Assembly (NCBI GenBank): GCA_007833815.1
Contig: CP033464.1
Span: 296,001 to 360,000, forward strand
Direction: 5' to 3'
DNA length: 64,000 nt
Source of the DNA: Brevibacillus laterosporus
Lineage (GTDB): Bacteria; Bacillota; Bacilli; Brevibacillales; Brevibacillaceae
Each line of letters begins with the position of its first letter. Positions within the stretch are counted from its first letter, which is position 1. This document shows positions 52,452 through 60,550 of this stretch, in pieces. The position numbers were made by a program, and so were the translations under genes. The notes under the pieces were generated by a model. It was not told the DNA's origin. It did not search any database and saw only the letters and a list, made by a program, of their open reading frames with translations.

Positions 52452-53000
52452 CTATACGTGTGCAGGTTCAGGTATTTCTACGTGAAGGGGTGGAGGAATT
52501 AACCATCCTTTTTCTTTGTTTATCCGTAGTAATCTTACCCCATATTGTGCTTTTGTAATATGGAATTGTCCAAACATCACGCCAATGTCTTCTCTAATCG
52601 ACTGGCCCATAACTTGACTACATGCAACTAGTCCAGCCGCTATATCCTTAGTTACAGACGCAGCAATTTCAGGATCACTAAACCTAGCACCAACAGGAAT
52701 ACTTTCTAATGATGCTGATGGTCTTTCTGGTGGAGAAGGGGGTAGAACAATACCATTAACTTTTAACAAAGCTTCGATTTGTTCAATTTCTTGCTTCATG
52801 GTTTGGATAGTATCTTCAAGAAATTTTTTAAGATCAGTATCGCCAGTATGGTTAATGAATAGTTGGTAACCAGCCAATAAGCCCTTTGTACCAGATAGAT
52901 AACTCCAAACACCAAACACTTCACCGTAGTGCATTGGTTCATTTTGTGGATTACCACTTAAAATTCCCATGATTGTCCTCCCTAGTTGAAAAATATCCAT
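52452..53000 (-). CDS. DUF3231 family protein
   Basis: 182 residues, mainly helical and ferritin-like: MHYGEVFGVWSYLSGTKGLLAGYQLFINHTGD, LKKFLEDTIQTMKQEIEQIEALLK, then PPSPPERP and ITKDIAAGLVACSQVMGQSIREDIGVMFGQF. DUF3231 proteins are common in sporulating Bacillales, probably as coat-related proteins. ATG at 53000 behind GGAAGG; the upstream extension is discarded. Not a phage gene in type, so probably cargo. Confidence 0.75.
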   Translation of the reverse strand: MDIFQLGRTIMGILSGNPQNEPMHYGEVFGVWSYLSGTKGLLAGYQLFINHTGDTDLKKFLEDTIQTMKQEIEQIEALLKVNGIVLPPSPPERPSASLESIPVGARFSDPEIAASVTKDIAAGLVACSQVMGQSIREDIGVMFGQFHITKAQYGVRLLRINKEKGWLIPPPLHVEIPEPAHV

Positions 53001-53159
53001 TGAGTGACCTTCCTTTCTACGATTGGTCACATCCTTATAGTTCCTAAAAACAATGATCATATTCATCATTTCTAATGATAAAAGGAATATGGTAATTTTA
53101 ACCTAGTGGAATATTTTTTGTTTTCACTGGACATCTTTTGTCATATGGTAATTGATAGA

Positions 53160-53519
53160 TCATCTCCAAGCTCCTCTATCCTCTCTAGCAGTCTTCCGGT
53201 TATGACACTGCTCACATAATGGCTGCCAGTTGTTCCGATCCCAAAACAGCGTCTTATCTCCCTTGTGTGCAATGATATGGTCAACTACTGTAGCACCCGT
53301 TAGGAATCCCTTGTCATAGCAATGTTTGCAGAGTGGATGCTTTTTCAAAAATCCTATTCTTGCTTTTCTCCACTTAGCATCGTAGCCACGTTGCGTAGAT
53401 GATCCACGTTCCCGATCATACTGCTGGACTTGTTTCTTCTGGTGAATAGGGCAATAAGCTTCTCTTGTTAATGTTGGACATCTTGAATGCAAACAGGTCT
53501 TTATTGGTTTGCTAGGCAT
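53160..53519 (-). CDS. Phage HNH endonuclease
   Basis: 119 residues. Zinc cysteines CKHCYDKG and CEQCHNRK frame the HNH core VVDHIIAHKGD and WDRNNWQPLC. The basic N-terminus (YDRERGSSTQRGYDAKWRKAR) is typical of HNH proteins encoded beside the cos/terminase region of Firmicute phages, where they help packaging. Here no terminase follows, consistent with loss of the late genes. Confidence 0.88.
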   Translation of the reverse strand: MPSKPIKTCLHSRCPTLTREAYCPIHQKKQVQQYDRERGSSTQRGYDAKWRKARIGFLKKHPLCKHCYDKGFLTGATVVDHIIAHKGDKTLFWDRNNWQPLCEQCHNRKTAREDRGAWR

Positions 53520-53616
53520 TGTTTCACCTTCCTTGTTTACTAGAAAAAATATCTATCAAAATGACCTATATATATTTATTTCTTTTCTTTTCTTTTGTGT
53601 ACTTATTGCATACATC

Positions 53617-53775
53617 ATGTTGCAGAAACTAGAGTTACTGCTACAGAAATGAGGGTTATTGCTTACAGAAACCCAACTGTTATATACCCATTTTCGCTAA
53701 ATTAGTTATTGTAAACAGAAACCCCTATTAATGTTACAGAAACTACAGTTCAAACAGGGTTATTGCGACATGATG
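53617..53775. repeat. Imperfect direct repeats around TTACAGAAAC
   Basis: Five or six related units: GTTGCAGAAACT (53620), TACTGCTACAGAAATGAGG (53636), GGTTATTGCTTACAGAAACC (53654), AGTTATTGTAAACAGAAACC (53704), AATGTTACAGAAACTAC (53730) and a partial GGGTTATTGC (53758). They fill the gap between the HNH and toxin genes. May be binding sites for a DNA protein or a remnant of the cos region. Confidence 0.45.
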
Positions 53776-53785
53776 TAAACATTAA

Positions 53786-53810
53786 GGGGTAGCACCAATG
53801 GTGCTACCCC
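53786..53810. terminator. Terminator-like palindrome after the toxin gene
   Basis: GGGGTAGCACC-AAT-GGTGCTACCCC, a perfect 11-bp stem 30 bp past the toxin stop; T-run is weak. Confidence 0.55.
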
Positions 53811-53839
53811 TAGTAGACGGATAATCAAAAAGTGACTTA

Positions 53840-54793
53840 CTATATTTCAGTTCTAATTAGTGGAACTTTAATCTCTTGAACGACAGTTCCACTCCCGTTA
53901 TTGTTTCGTAACTTTGAATCTGTGATGTCTTCAATTTTTAAAATGAAGTCCGTTCCATAATTAGATTTGAAAGTACCTTGGCCTTTAACGATTACATCTC
54001 TTCCACTAGGTTGAAAGTTTCTGAAATCTCCCCATCCTTTTTGTTGGCATTTGGTAAGTACAGCACCTATATTTACTCCTCCGCCATTGGGATAACCTGG
54101 TGAAACCCTCCAGGCTATACCCCCAACATTTGCGTAAAGGTTAGCTTCACCTGAAATAGATCCAGTATTTAGGTATGCTAAAACTCTAAAGGTTTTACCT
54201 GCTGGTACTTTAATTTTTTGTGATGGGCTTTTATATGATACTTGTTTAGTTTTAGTATCGGTGGAAGAATTTTGAAAGTTATATTCAGTAGAAGCTTCCA
54301 TGCTACCCTGAGCAATCGGGAATTTCATGGTAGCAGTGGTTTTGACTCCTACTTTTAATCCATGAGTTGTTGTATTTGAAGTGCTTTCCGTATAGGTATA
54401 GGTAAACTCGGGTGTTAACAGCTCTTGATCCATTGTTCCTTTTGAGTTATCTAATACGTTTTTTCCCGCATATAAAGGTGTCCCCGATACTTCGGTTGGA
54501 CTTCCTTCTAATGTAGCCCATGCATTATTTACTTTATACTGTGAAATTCTTCTTTCGCCAATAACATTTTTAGGTGGTGTTAAGAAAACAATTCCTTCAG
54601 TTGGACTATAAGAGAATTGTTGTTCATCACTGGGTTTGAAGTTAGTATTCCATGCTTCATTAAAGGTTCCAGCTTCATCTTCTCTTGCCAAGTCCCGTAA
54701 TCTTTCTTGAACATCTGTGGATGACGCATGAACAAATGGCGTACTCGAAAAAAGGAACACACTTATAAGAATTAAACTTGCAAATTTTTTCAT
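53840..54793 (-). CDS. ETX/MTX2-family pore-forming toxin (Mpp75-like)
   Basis: 317 residues with a signal peptide (cut near FVHA, residue 23). After a small receptor-binding-like N-terminal part (DVQERLRDLAREDEAGTFNE) comes the aerolysin-type body: LLTPEFTYTYTESTSNTT, then Ser/Thr-rich alternating strands (KVGVKTTATMKFPIAQGSME; STEYNFQNSSTDTKTKQVSY) that form the beta-barrel hairpin, and PAGKTFRVLAYLNTGSISG, typical of ETX/MTX2. From memory it closely resembles Brevibacillus laterosporus Mpp75 proteins active on beetle larvae. It sits between ArpU and HNH, where phages often carry extra genes. RBS GGGAGGG. Confidence 0.85.
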   Translation of the reverse strand: MKKFASLILISVFLFSSTPFVHASSTDVQERLRDLAREDEAGTFNEAWNTNFKPSDEQQFSYSPTEGIVFLTPPKNVIGERRISQYKVNNAWATLEGSPTEVSGTPLYAGKNVLDNSKGTMDQELLTPEFTYTYTESTSNTTTHGLKVGVKTTATMKFPIAQGSMEASTEYNFQNSSTDTKTKQVSYKSPSQKIKVPAGKTFRVLAYLNTGSISGEANLYANVGGIAWRVSPGYPNGGGVNIGAVLTKCQQKGWGDFRNFQPSGRDVIVKGQGTFKSNYGTDFILKIEDITDSKLRNNNGSGTVVQEIKVPLIRTEI

Positions 54794-54812
54794 AAAAACC
54801 CTCCCGTTAATA

Positions 54813-54844
54813 TTTTATTATGTGAATATATTCACATAATAAAA
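54813..54844. promoter_or_regulatory. Perfect 32-bp palindrome upstream of the toxin
   Basis: Every base from 54813 to 54844 pairs with its partner; the centre is GAATATATTC. It ends 20 nt before the toxin ATG. It may be a repressor operator or, as RNA, a 5'-UTR stem that stabilises the transcript. Confidence 0.6.
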
Positions 54845-54883
54845 TCATATAATTAAATTCCACTAAATTCCACTATTTTCATT

Positions 54884-55037
54884 ATGTAATCAGATATGTT
54901 CATAAATTCTCCATTTTTATAACAATTATTTTACAATTGGATTGTTGTTTATTTCTCAATGTATAATCTCTGTGAAATTAGGTTACACCCATCCATTAAG
55001 CAGAGTTATTTCAACATGAACAACATATCTGATTACA
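54884..55037. repeat. Inverted repeats of 20-23 bp bounding 154 bp
   Basis: ATGTAATCAGATATGTTCAT (54884-54903) is the reverse complement of 55015-55037 except for a 3-nt insertion. The 154-bp interval is non-coding and AT-rich. Size and ends suggest a small MITE-like element in the toxin upstream region; no target duplication is evident. The remaining 55038-55177 shows no gene. Confidence 0.4.
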
Positions 55038-55177
55038 TAAAAACCACCCGTCTCCAGGTGGTTCGTTCCATTCATATTTTGTTTCCCAAATTATAAACCT
55101 ACGAGAGTAAATCCCGCTCAATACGTCAAAAGTGTACGATTTTGTCTAAAATGTTCGGTTTTGTCTAAAGTGTCAAC

Positions 55178-55819
55178 CTACGCGGCTGTTCCTTCAAATA
55201 ATGCCTGTGCGATTTTAATAATAATATTCTTCCTAATCTCATATAGACGTTGACGTGAGACTCCCACCATGAATGCTGTTACATTCATCTTTTCCCCATC
55301 AAGCATACATTCTAGTACCGCTTTTTCCTGTATGTCTCGAATTGTTAATGCCGCTTCGTCAATTTGTTTAATTTTCTTTTCTAATTCTTCGAGTCTACGA
55401 ATCTTTTTGTTATATACTGCTTCTGGAATATTGAGAGTAGATATTTTTAGACCTTTTCCACTCGGCATTCCTGCATTATCGCCATATGAAGCTACTAAAC
55501 GACTAGATATACTAGGCGTACTGCTGATAGATCGCTCTAATTCTGTTCGTAACCATGCAGCCTTGTTGACTAAATACCGATAACCTTTTATCCATTCTTC
55601 CGCTTTCTGAAGCCATTCCATCGCTGGTTCCATATTAGTAATTGCCAATTGTCCATCATGTTCTTGAAGACCTTGTTTCTCAATCATGTATTTATCCCAT
55701 TCTGGACAACTTTCTATTATACCAACATGGCGGTCAAATGTTCGGCAAATACTCTTATTACCCCAACAAGTAGCAGGGCATTTTTCACAAACGTTTTCGA
55801 TCAACAATCCTTTATTCAA
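55178..55819 (-). CDS. ArpU-like phage late-gene regulator
   Basis: 213 residues. N-terminal cysteines (CEKCPATCWGNKSIC...CPEW) form a probable metal site; a coiled-coil middle (KIRRLEELEKKIKQIDEAALTIRDIQEKAVLECML) leads to a sigma-70 region-4-like helix-turn-helix (NVTAFMVGVSRQRLYEIRKNIIIKIAQ). Such ArpU/RinA proteins activate late phage operons. TTG start at 55819 with GGGGGAATGGAAG upstream. The late genes it would control are missing; the toxin gene now follows instead. Confidence 0.75.
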   Translation of the reverse strand: MNKGLLIENVCEKCPATCWGNKSICRTFDRHVGIIESCPEWDKYMIEKQGLQEHDGQLAITNMEPAMEWLQKAEEWIKGYRYLVNKAAWLRTELERSISSTPSISSRLVASYGDNAGMPSGKGLKISTLNIPEAVYNKKIRRLEELEKKIKQIDEAALTIRDIQEKAVLECMLDGEKMNVTAFMVGVSRQRLYEIRKNIIIKIAQALFEGTAA

Positions 55820-55954
55820 CTTCCATTCCCCCTTGCCGTGGTATAAAATAGTTTTACGAACATATATTCAATGGCTACCTATAAACAAATACAAGAGTAC
55901 ATAAAAGAAAAATATTATTACATTGCAAATTTGTATTAAATCAATTGTCCCATT

Positions 55955-56122
55955 TTAATTTACCAATCCGTTTTCGTTATTCTCCTCTTCCTCTATCACC
56001 AATTCATCTACATACCCACACAAACATCCAAGACAACAAAATTTCTTTCCATCAAGCATTGGGTTAACAAGTAAATATTCCTGTCTGTTCTTAATCTGGT
56101 GTTCACAGAACTCGCATTTCAT
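55955..56122 (-). CDS. Small cysteine-rich zinc-finger-like protein, 55 residues
   Basis: Missed by length cut-offs. MKCEFCEHQIKNRQEYLLVN starts with a CEFC pair; a second group CCLGCLC is at residues 29-35, and the tail is acidic (ELVIEEEENNENG). Four or more cysteines could bind one zinc. RBS GGAAGAGGG. It lies between ArpU and ORF6N genes on the same strand. Function unknown. Confidence 0.65.
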   Translation of the reverse strand: MKCEFCEHQIKNRQEYLLVNPMLDGKKFCCLGCLCGYVDELVIEEEENNENGLVN

Positions 56123-56141
56123 CCGCCATCCCTCTTCCTTT

Positions 56142-56861
56142 TTAAATAAAAGTCATTTGTTCATTTGTCTCCTCGATCTCTCTTAGAAGATTCCCTTGAG
56201 GATTCCAGTTTGAAACGTGACTCTTAGCAATATCTAGATCACAAATAAGTGTGTTTTTGTAGGACTCGACATTGAAATATTCCTTATATTCCCTCCAAAT
56301 AGCAGAGAAAGCTCTACCTCGAATGCTGCTACTTTTATAAGCTTGTCCGTTCTTACCACCTAGCAATTCGATTACTCTACGTTTAGCAATATTCTGTAAT
56401 TCCAACTGCTGCCCGTAATCTATAGTCTTACTACTCTCCAACTTCACAAGTCTTTTTTCGAAACTTTGAGTTCTCATATCCAAGGAAAGAATCGCTTGGA
56501 TTTCTGGACTTATACCCGCTGGTAGATGTTGTTCTGTAACTCGGTAATACTCATCTACTAACATTTCGTAGGCGTCCCAAGCTTCATCCGTATTTAGAGA
56601 TTTGGCGTGCATCCAAGCACCTTTCTTCGTCCATAGATAGATAACGGAGGCATTTTTAGAACCATCGTGAATTTCATGACGGTCGATAAAGTTGCGTTTC
56701 TCCTCGCCCTCAAGCTTGATATAATGCTTACCTTCTTTATATCGTTTAATGTTGTTGTTGAAATTGTAACTCATCTGTTGACGATCCGCTCTGTAGGACT
56801 CCGATAATTGAGTTGTGGTTAAAACCCGTTCACCTTGGTATTCAATAGGTGCTAGTTTCAT
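56142..56861 (-). CDS. ORF6N-domain phage antirepressor-like protein
   Basis: 239 residues. Residues 1-110 match the ORF6N DNA-binding domain (IEYQGERVLTTTQLSESYRADRQQMSYNFNNN, GKHYIKLEGEEKRNF, IYLWTKKGAWMHAKSLNTDEAWDAYEMLVDEYY). The C-terminal part is a coiled coil and a second basic region (RRVIELLGGKNGQAYKSSSIRGRAFSAIWREYKEYF). It overlaps the upstream gene by 4 bp. Such proteins often control the lysogenic switch. Confidence 0.82.
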   Translation of the reverse strand: MKLAPIEYQGERVLTTTQLSESYRADRQQMSYNFNNNIKRYKEGKHYIKLEGEEKRNFIDRHEIHDGSKNASVIYLWTKKGAWMHAKSLNTDEAWDAYEMLVDEYYRVTEQHLPAGISPEIQAILSLDMRTQSFEKRLVKLESSKTIDYGQQLELQNIAKRRVIELLGGKNGQAYKSSSIRGRAFSAIWREYKEYFNVESYKNTLICDLDIAKSHVSNWNPQGNLLREIEETNEQMTFI

Positions 56862-57790
56862 GATTCCGCTCCCTCCCTCTTGTTGGATACTACTTTCAAA
56901 GCTGGTTTCGTTGGTCTAACTTCTGTCAGACGTCCAAATTCATCAGTAGATACATTGTAGGTAGGTACATTTCCAAATACTTCCTTGAACATATTGCTCA
57001 TACCACCTGGGTTCCTATCCATGTATTCCATGACCTCGCTCATAAATTGGTCAAACAAGTAACTATCGTTATCCTGTTCAATCTTTTCAACAAAGACTGC
57101 TTGTTGAAACGCTTCATAATCCATCTCATCAGGGATTTTTTCTATCGTCTTATTTGTGTGGTTCGGTTCTCCATCCACATAATATTTTTGTTTTTCAAGA
57201 GTGATAAGCGAAAGAAAATCCGTTTTTTTCATTCGGTAAAAGGCAAACCATACTCGTATCTGCTCCCCGAACGATACCTCCCCCAGATCAATGCTGCTCT
57301 TACACTCTTCAATGCATAAGTTATCAGAGAAAATGTCTTCCTCGACTCTCTTGCTGAAGGAATCTCGCTTGTTTTTCACAGTGTCATTAAGTTCCCCATA
57401 CCTCTTCTGAAGTTGACACAACTCTCGATAGAGAATGCTGTACTTATGTCTGATTTTCTTGCGTTTTCTCTCGTACAATCGTAAGGCCACAAAGAAGTTT
57501 AGCGGGTTGTAGGTCTTGAGATTCTTTACAACTTCTAGCGTCTCGATAAAAATGTTACTTACTCCCTCTCCCCGTGATTCAGCTAGCTCCATGCCTTCCC
57601 GAATGGTTTCCTCCCCATCTTTTTGCAAAGAAGCAAAGAATAATAATCTAGTCAATGTCTCATGTATTCGTAACGAGTATTCGCTATACAAAAGCAAGTC
57701 TTCTTTTTGACTCAGAGACAAATCTTCTACAAACTTTCTCGTTTCCCGTTTCAACATAACTAGAGAATTGTTTATTTCAATTTTGTTCAT
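56858..57790 (-). CDS. Phage protein of unknown function
   Basis: 310 residues, soluble, mostly helical and charged, with a basic middle (RLYERKRKKIRHKYSILYRELCQL). No family recognised. ATG at 57790 chosen (AGGGGTG upstream); GTG at 57799 is possible. ATGA overlap with the ORF6N gene shows translational coupling; it lies between the replication module and ORF6N. Confidence 0.6.
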   Translation of the reverse strand: MNKIEINNSLVMLKRETRKFVEDLSLSQKEDLLLYSEYSLRIHETLTRLLFFASLQKDGEETIREGMELAESRGEGVSNIFIETLEVVKNLKTYNPLNFFVALRLYERKRKKIRHKYSILYRELCQLQKRYGELNDTVKNKRDSFSKRVEEDIFSDNLCIEECKSSIDLGEVSFGEQIRVWFAFYRMKKTDFLSLITLEKQKYYVDGEPNHTNKTIEKIPDEMDYEAFQQAVFVEKIEQDNDSYLFDQFMSEVMEYMDRNPGGMSNMFKEVFGNVPTYNVSTDEFGRLTEVRPTKPALKVVSNKREGAES

Positions 57791-57854
57791 CCTTTTCACC
57801 CCTGGAATAATTTTTGGAATATTTTACATTGATTTTGACAGCATTTCGTTACAA

Positions 57855-58695
57855 TCACTCTTGCATCTCTCTACGAAATTGTTCAAAGCGTTCTTCTGCC
57901 TGTACCCTACGGTAGCTGCTTGCTTTATTTTGAATAGGAATGCTCGTTTCCAAGATACGATCATAAATTCGACTCCCTAATTTTCCATCTAGCTCTGAGG
58001 GCTTCAAATTTGACGTATAGAAGGTCGGAAGTTGTTTACGGTATCTTCCCGTCTATCACTCGAAATAAAACGTCATTTACCCAGTCTGTGACCTTCTCAG
58101 CACCTATGTCATCCAGGATTAATAGGTCACACTGTAAAAGGGCAGTCATGATTTGTTGTTCCGTCTCTGCATTTTTCTTGTTAAAGGTGTGCCGTATCCG
58201 CTCGAGTAACTCCGGCACACTTTGGAAAACTACTGTCTTTCCAGATTCTTTCAAGTGGTTGGCTACAGCAGCAGCTAATCTACTTTTTCCATTTCCGTAG
58301 GTTCCCCACAACATCAGACTAAAGGAGCCAGATTGATCAAATTCAAAGGCATATTTCTTTGCTTGCTTACAAGCCATTTCAGAGCCTTCACGTTGTATAA
58401 AAGTATCGAAGGTAGATTCTTCAAACCGTTTACCTAGGGCTGAAATAGAAAAGCGTCTTTCTATCTCCTTGCGTTGCTGATGTTCTGTAAAGCGTCTCAT
58501 TTCTTCCTTTGCCGCCTTCGCCTCACATTCACAAACAGGCTGTACAAGCTTCTTCTTACCGAATATCTCAACTTCTTTCTTGGGAACAACTCTCTTACAA
58601 TGCGGGCAAACATGCTCTTGATCAGAGGGAAAGTTCATCGAGTTCTGCTGCACGACGTTGTTTATCACTTGTTTCATCGAGTCCATTCCATTCAC
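57855..58695 (-). pseudogene. DnaC-like helicase loader with a frameshift
   Basis: Codons from 58695 give a zinc-finger-like start (CPHCKRVVPKKE...CECEAKAAKEE), Walker A GTYGNGKSRL and Walker B LLILDDIGAEK, up to NDVLFRVIDGK. There the frame stops (58036). One extra base within 58046-58051 is responsible: in the next frame the normal tail RYRKQLPTFYTSNLKPSEL, then LGSRIYDRILET and the basic end continue to a stop at 57855. So the loader is a recent single-base frameshift, or a sequencing error. Confidence 0.8.
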
Positions 58696-59611
58696 CCCAT
58701 GTCGTTTTAGGATTTTGCTTCTGATTGTGCAATTTCATCATGCCTTGTCTTGCCTCATGCTCACTTGTATTGCGGATGATACCGAATGCATACTCAGCAG
58801 GTTTGTCGCCGTAATTCATGATGTATGTAGATAACGCATAGGTGACGATAGCCTGATTTGTTTCTGCTGTTTGCTTTGGATCAATAGCATACTTGGCAAG
58901 CTTTTCCCATATCTTTCTAAGGACACTATTTGCAATCTTCCCTGATTTTCTTTGGAGTCTGACCAAATCGAAGTATTCAACAAATAAACGATTGGGTAAT
59001 TCAATCCGGTTGATGAGCTGTTGCGAATCGACAAAAGAGATAATTTCCTCACGACTCTGACAAGATTCTTTTATATGTTTATCTTGTTGTTTATCTTGTT
59101 GTTTATCTTGTTGTTTAACTGCTGTTCTATTAGCGCCCTTTGGTGCGCCCTTACCTGCGCCGTTCGGTGCGCCGTTCGCATCTTTTTCGTCTTCTACAAC
59201 CATTGGTATAACTGCATTTTCAGGAATAACAGGTGCGCCCTTTGGTGCGCCCTCCGGTGCGCCGTTGGGTGCGCCGTTTTTTGCGTAGTTTTCTAGCTGT
59301 TGGGATGCTTCATAATCCACAATAGTTATGAGTGTTGCGGCGTTTCCTTTGTATTTTGTTTGCGTTGTTACAATCAAATTTTGCTTTTCTAATCTTTGAA
59401 TTGTTGTTCTAATTTCCTTATAAGACCATCCTGTAATCTCAGAAAACCCTCTTACTGAAAAGATGTATTGACCACGCTCACACCAATTAGAAGCCTTAAA
59501 ATTAGCGTTCTTTACTAAGTAGTGATAAATAGCTTCATCTCTGAAATGCTCGAAGTTTATACGGGGAATGACAACGAAGCCCGCTTGGTATCTGTCTATG
59601 TGATCACTCAT
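58622..59611 (-). CDS. Phage replication initiator with internal repeat linker
   Basis: 329 residues. The N-terminus is a winged-helix domain (FRDEAIYHYLVKNANFKAS; FSEITGWSYKEIRTTIQRLEKQNLI). A linker follows with units GAPNGAPEGAPKGAP, again NGAPNGAGKGAPKGA, and QQDK repeated three times. The C-terminal helical part (SVLRKIWEKLAKYAIDPKQ) resembles DnaD/initiator proteins. It overlaps the DnaC frame by 74 bp. The DNA of the linker is a 12-bp repeat array that may be the origin. Confidence 0.75.
   Translation of the reverse strand: MSDHIDRYQAGFVVIPRINFEHFRDEAIYHYLVKNANFKASNWCERGQYIFSVRGFSEITGWSYKEIRTTIQRLEKQNLIVTTQTKYKGNAATLITIVDYEASQQLENYAKNGAPNGAPEGAPKGAPVIPENAVIPMVVEDEKDANGAPNGAGKGAPKGANRTAVKQQDKQQDKQQDKHIKESCQSREEIISFVDSQQLINRIELPNRLFVEYFDLVRLQRKSGKIANSVLRKIWEKLAKYAIDPKQTAETNQAIVTYALSTYIMNYGDKPAEYAFGIIRNTSEHEARQGMMKLHNQKQNPKTTWGEWNGLDETSDKQRRAAELDELSL
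59077..59276. repeat. 12-bp iteron array inside the initiator gene (candidate origin)
   Basis: GGTGCGCC occurs at 59142, 59166, 59232, 59244, 59256 and 59268, exactly in 12-bp steps (with a degenerate copy at 59154). Next to it, GTTTATCTTGTT is repeated three times in 12-bp steps (59078-59115), giving an AT-rich stretch. Iterons plus an AT-rich block within the initiator gene is the layout of lambda-like and many Firmicute phage origins. Confidence 0.55.
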
Positions 59612-59683
59612 CCCCCTGTTCCTCCATTTCGTTGCTCTGTATCCCCTTGTTAATTACTCATTACTTTGAGGTTATGTTTTTTT

Positions 59684-59914
59684 TTAAAGAAACGGTTTTA
59701 AGCGAACCTTTATCATTTCTATTGCCTTCTCTTTTCCAAAAGATTGCAAATCATTATGAAATAAATTCCAAATTTCCTTCCATTTATCAAACTCATCTCT
59801 CAACATGGAAATGCTTGAATCTATAAACAACTGGGCTGTCTCTTCTCCATTTTTGGCAAAATGAAGCATGTCCTTTAGCGCTGCTACAAGTTCGATATCA
59901 TAAGGATCACTCAT
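59684..59914 (-). CDS. Small phage protein of unknown function
   Basis: 76 residues, acidic start and basic end, predicted all-helical (IELVAALKDMLHFAKNGEETAQLFI; EKAIEMIKVRLKPFL). ATG overlaps the stop of the gene before it by 4 bp. No family recognised. Confidence 0.55.
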   Translation of the reverse strand: MSDPYDIELVAALKDMLHFAKNGEETAQLFIDSSISMLRDEFDKWKEIWNLFHNDLQSFGKEKAIEMIKVRLKPFL

Positions 59915-60189
59915 TGACTTGCCCCCTGTCCTACAAGGTAGTTTCTGCGTTCTATCGCGATTTCTCTCATTTGAGGTATAACTTTCGTTTTATATTCACC
60001 TGTTATATCAGTAGTTATATAGGCATCTAGTACGTCAAGGCTTACCTTGTCTACTATCGCTTTCCACCACTCCAAATATTTAAACCCTGTTGTTTTAGAG
60101 TAAAAAATGGTCTGGTCAATTCCAACTTCCGCAGACTGTTCAACAATCATTTTTATTACAGGGTTATCGCTATTCCATATAGATTCCAA
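59911..60189 (-). CDS. Small phage protein of unknown function
   Basis: 92 residues beginning MESIWNSDNPVIKMIVEQ; mostly helical, ends RRNYLVGQGASQ. A TTG at 60189 is 8 nt after GAGGGGG, a better start than the TTG at 60219. Coupled to the next gene by ATGA. No family recognised. Confidence 0.5.
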   Translation of the reverse strand: MESIWNSDNPVIKMIVEQSAEVGIDQTIFYSKTTGFKYLEWWKAIVDKVSLDVLDAYITTDITGEYKTKVIPQMREIAIERRNYLVGQGASQ

Positions 60190-60226
60190 GTTACTTTCCC
60201 CCTCTTGTGTCGAGGACAAAAATCAT

Positions 60227-60255
60227 TTGTACAATTTCAAAATATTAGCTATAAT
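60227..60255 (+). promoter_or_regulatory. Promoter of a putative small RNA
   Basis: TTGTAC (60227-60232), 17 nt, TATAAT (60250-60255) on the plus strand, where no plus-strand gene follows. Confidence 0.55.
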
Positions 60256-60261
60256 GTTTAG

Positions 60262-60367
60262 TAGAGAGGCTTGTCCTCTGTTCGTTCGGTAATCATTTCC
60301 CTAGTCCTCCAAGACATGTCGGGAAATGGAAGTGTTACCCCGCCTGTTCGTCGCAGGCGGTTTTTTC
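60262..60367 (+). ncRNA. Putative structured small RNA, about 105 nt
   Basis: Between the promoter at 60227 and a strong terminator (CCGCCTG-TTCGTCG-CAGGCGG then TTTTTT, 60341-60366). Inside: AGAGG/CCTCT hairpin at 60265-60279, and a nested stem with GGTAA/TTACC outside and CATTTCCC/GGGAAATG inside (60288-60339). No open frame of note. Its 3' end is antisense to the small gene at 60335-60490. No known family recognised. Confidence 0.5.
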
Positions 60368-60490
60368 ATGTTCTTCTACATGTGCCATCTCCAATAAGCC
60401 TATGAAAGCTCCTGAGCTTATTTTGGCTGTAAGCTCCTGATTACTTAGAATATCCTCGATCATTTCCGCTGGAGTAGCTAGGTTGTTCAA
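60335..60490 (-). CDS. Small phage protein, 51 residues
   Basis: MNNLATPAEMIEDILSNQEL, then KISSGAFIGLLEMAHVEEHE and an end TACDEQAG. TTG start behind AAAAGGAG. Its last 11 codons cover the terminator hairpin of the opposite-strand RNA. Too short for ordinary calling; unknown function. Confidence 0.5.
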   Translation of the reverse strand: MNNLATPAEMIEDILSNQELTAKISSGAFIGLLEMAHVEEHEKTACDEQAG

Positions 60491-60550
60491 AATAATTCAC
60501 TCCTTTTCTTCCTTGTATATAATCGTGCCTAAAAGGCCCGCCTTCTGTTG

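Noticed and set aside
59077-59276. CRISPR array
   Set aside because: Units are 12 bp and in phase with a coding frame; there are no spacers and no cas genes. No CRISPR array was seen anywhere in the window.
59021-59296. A 91-codon plus-strand frame rich in Cys and Ala opposite the initiator repeats
   Set aside because: Its odd composition is just the antisense reading of the 12-bp repeats.
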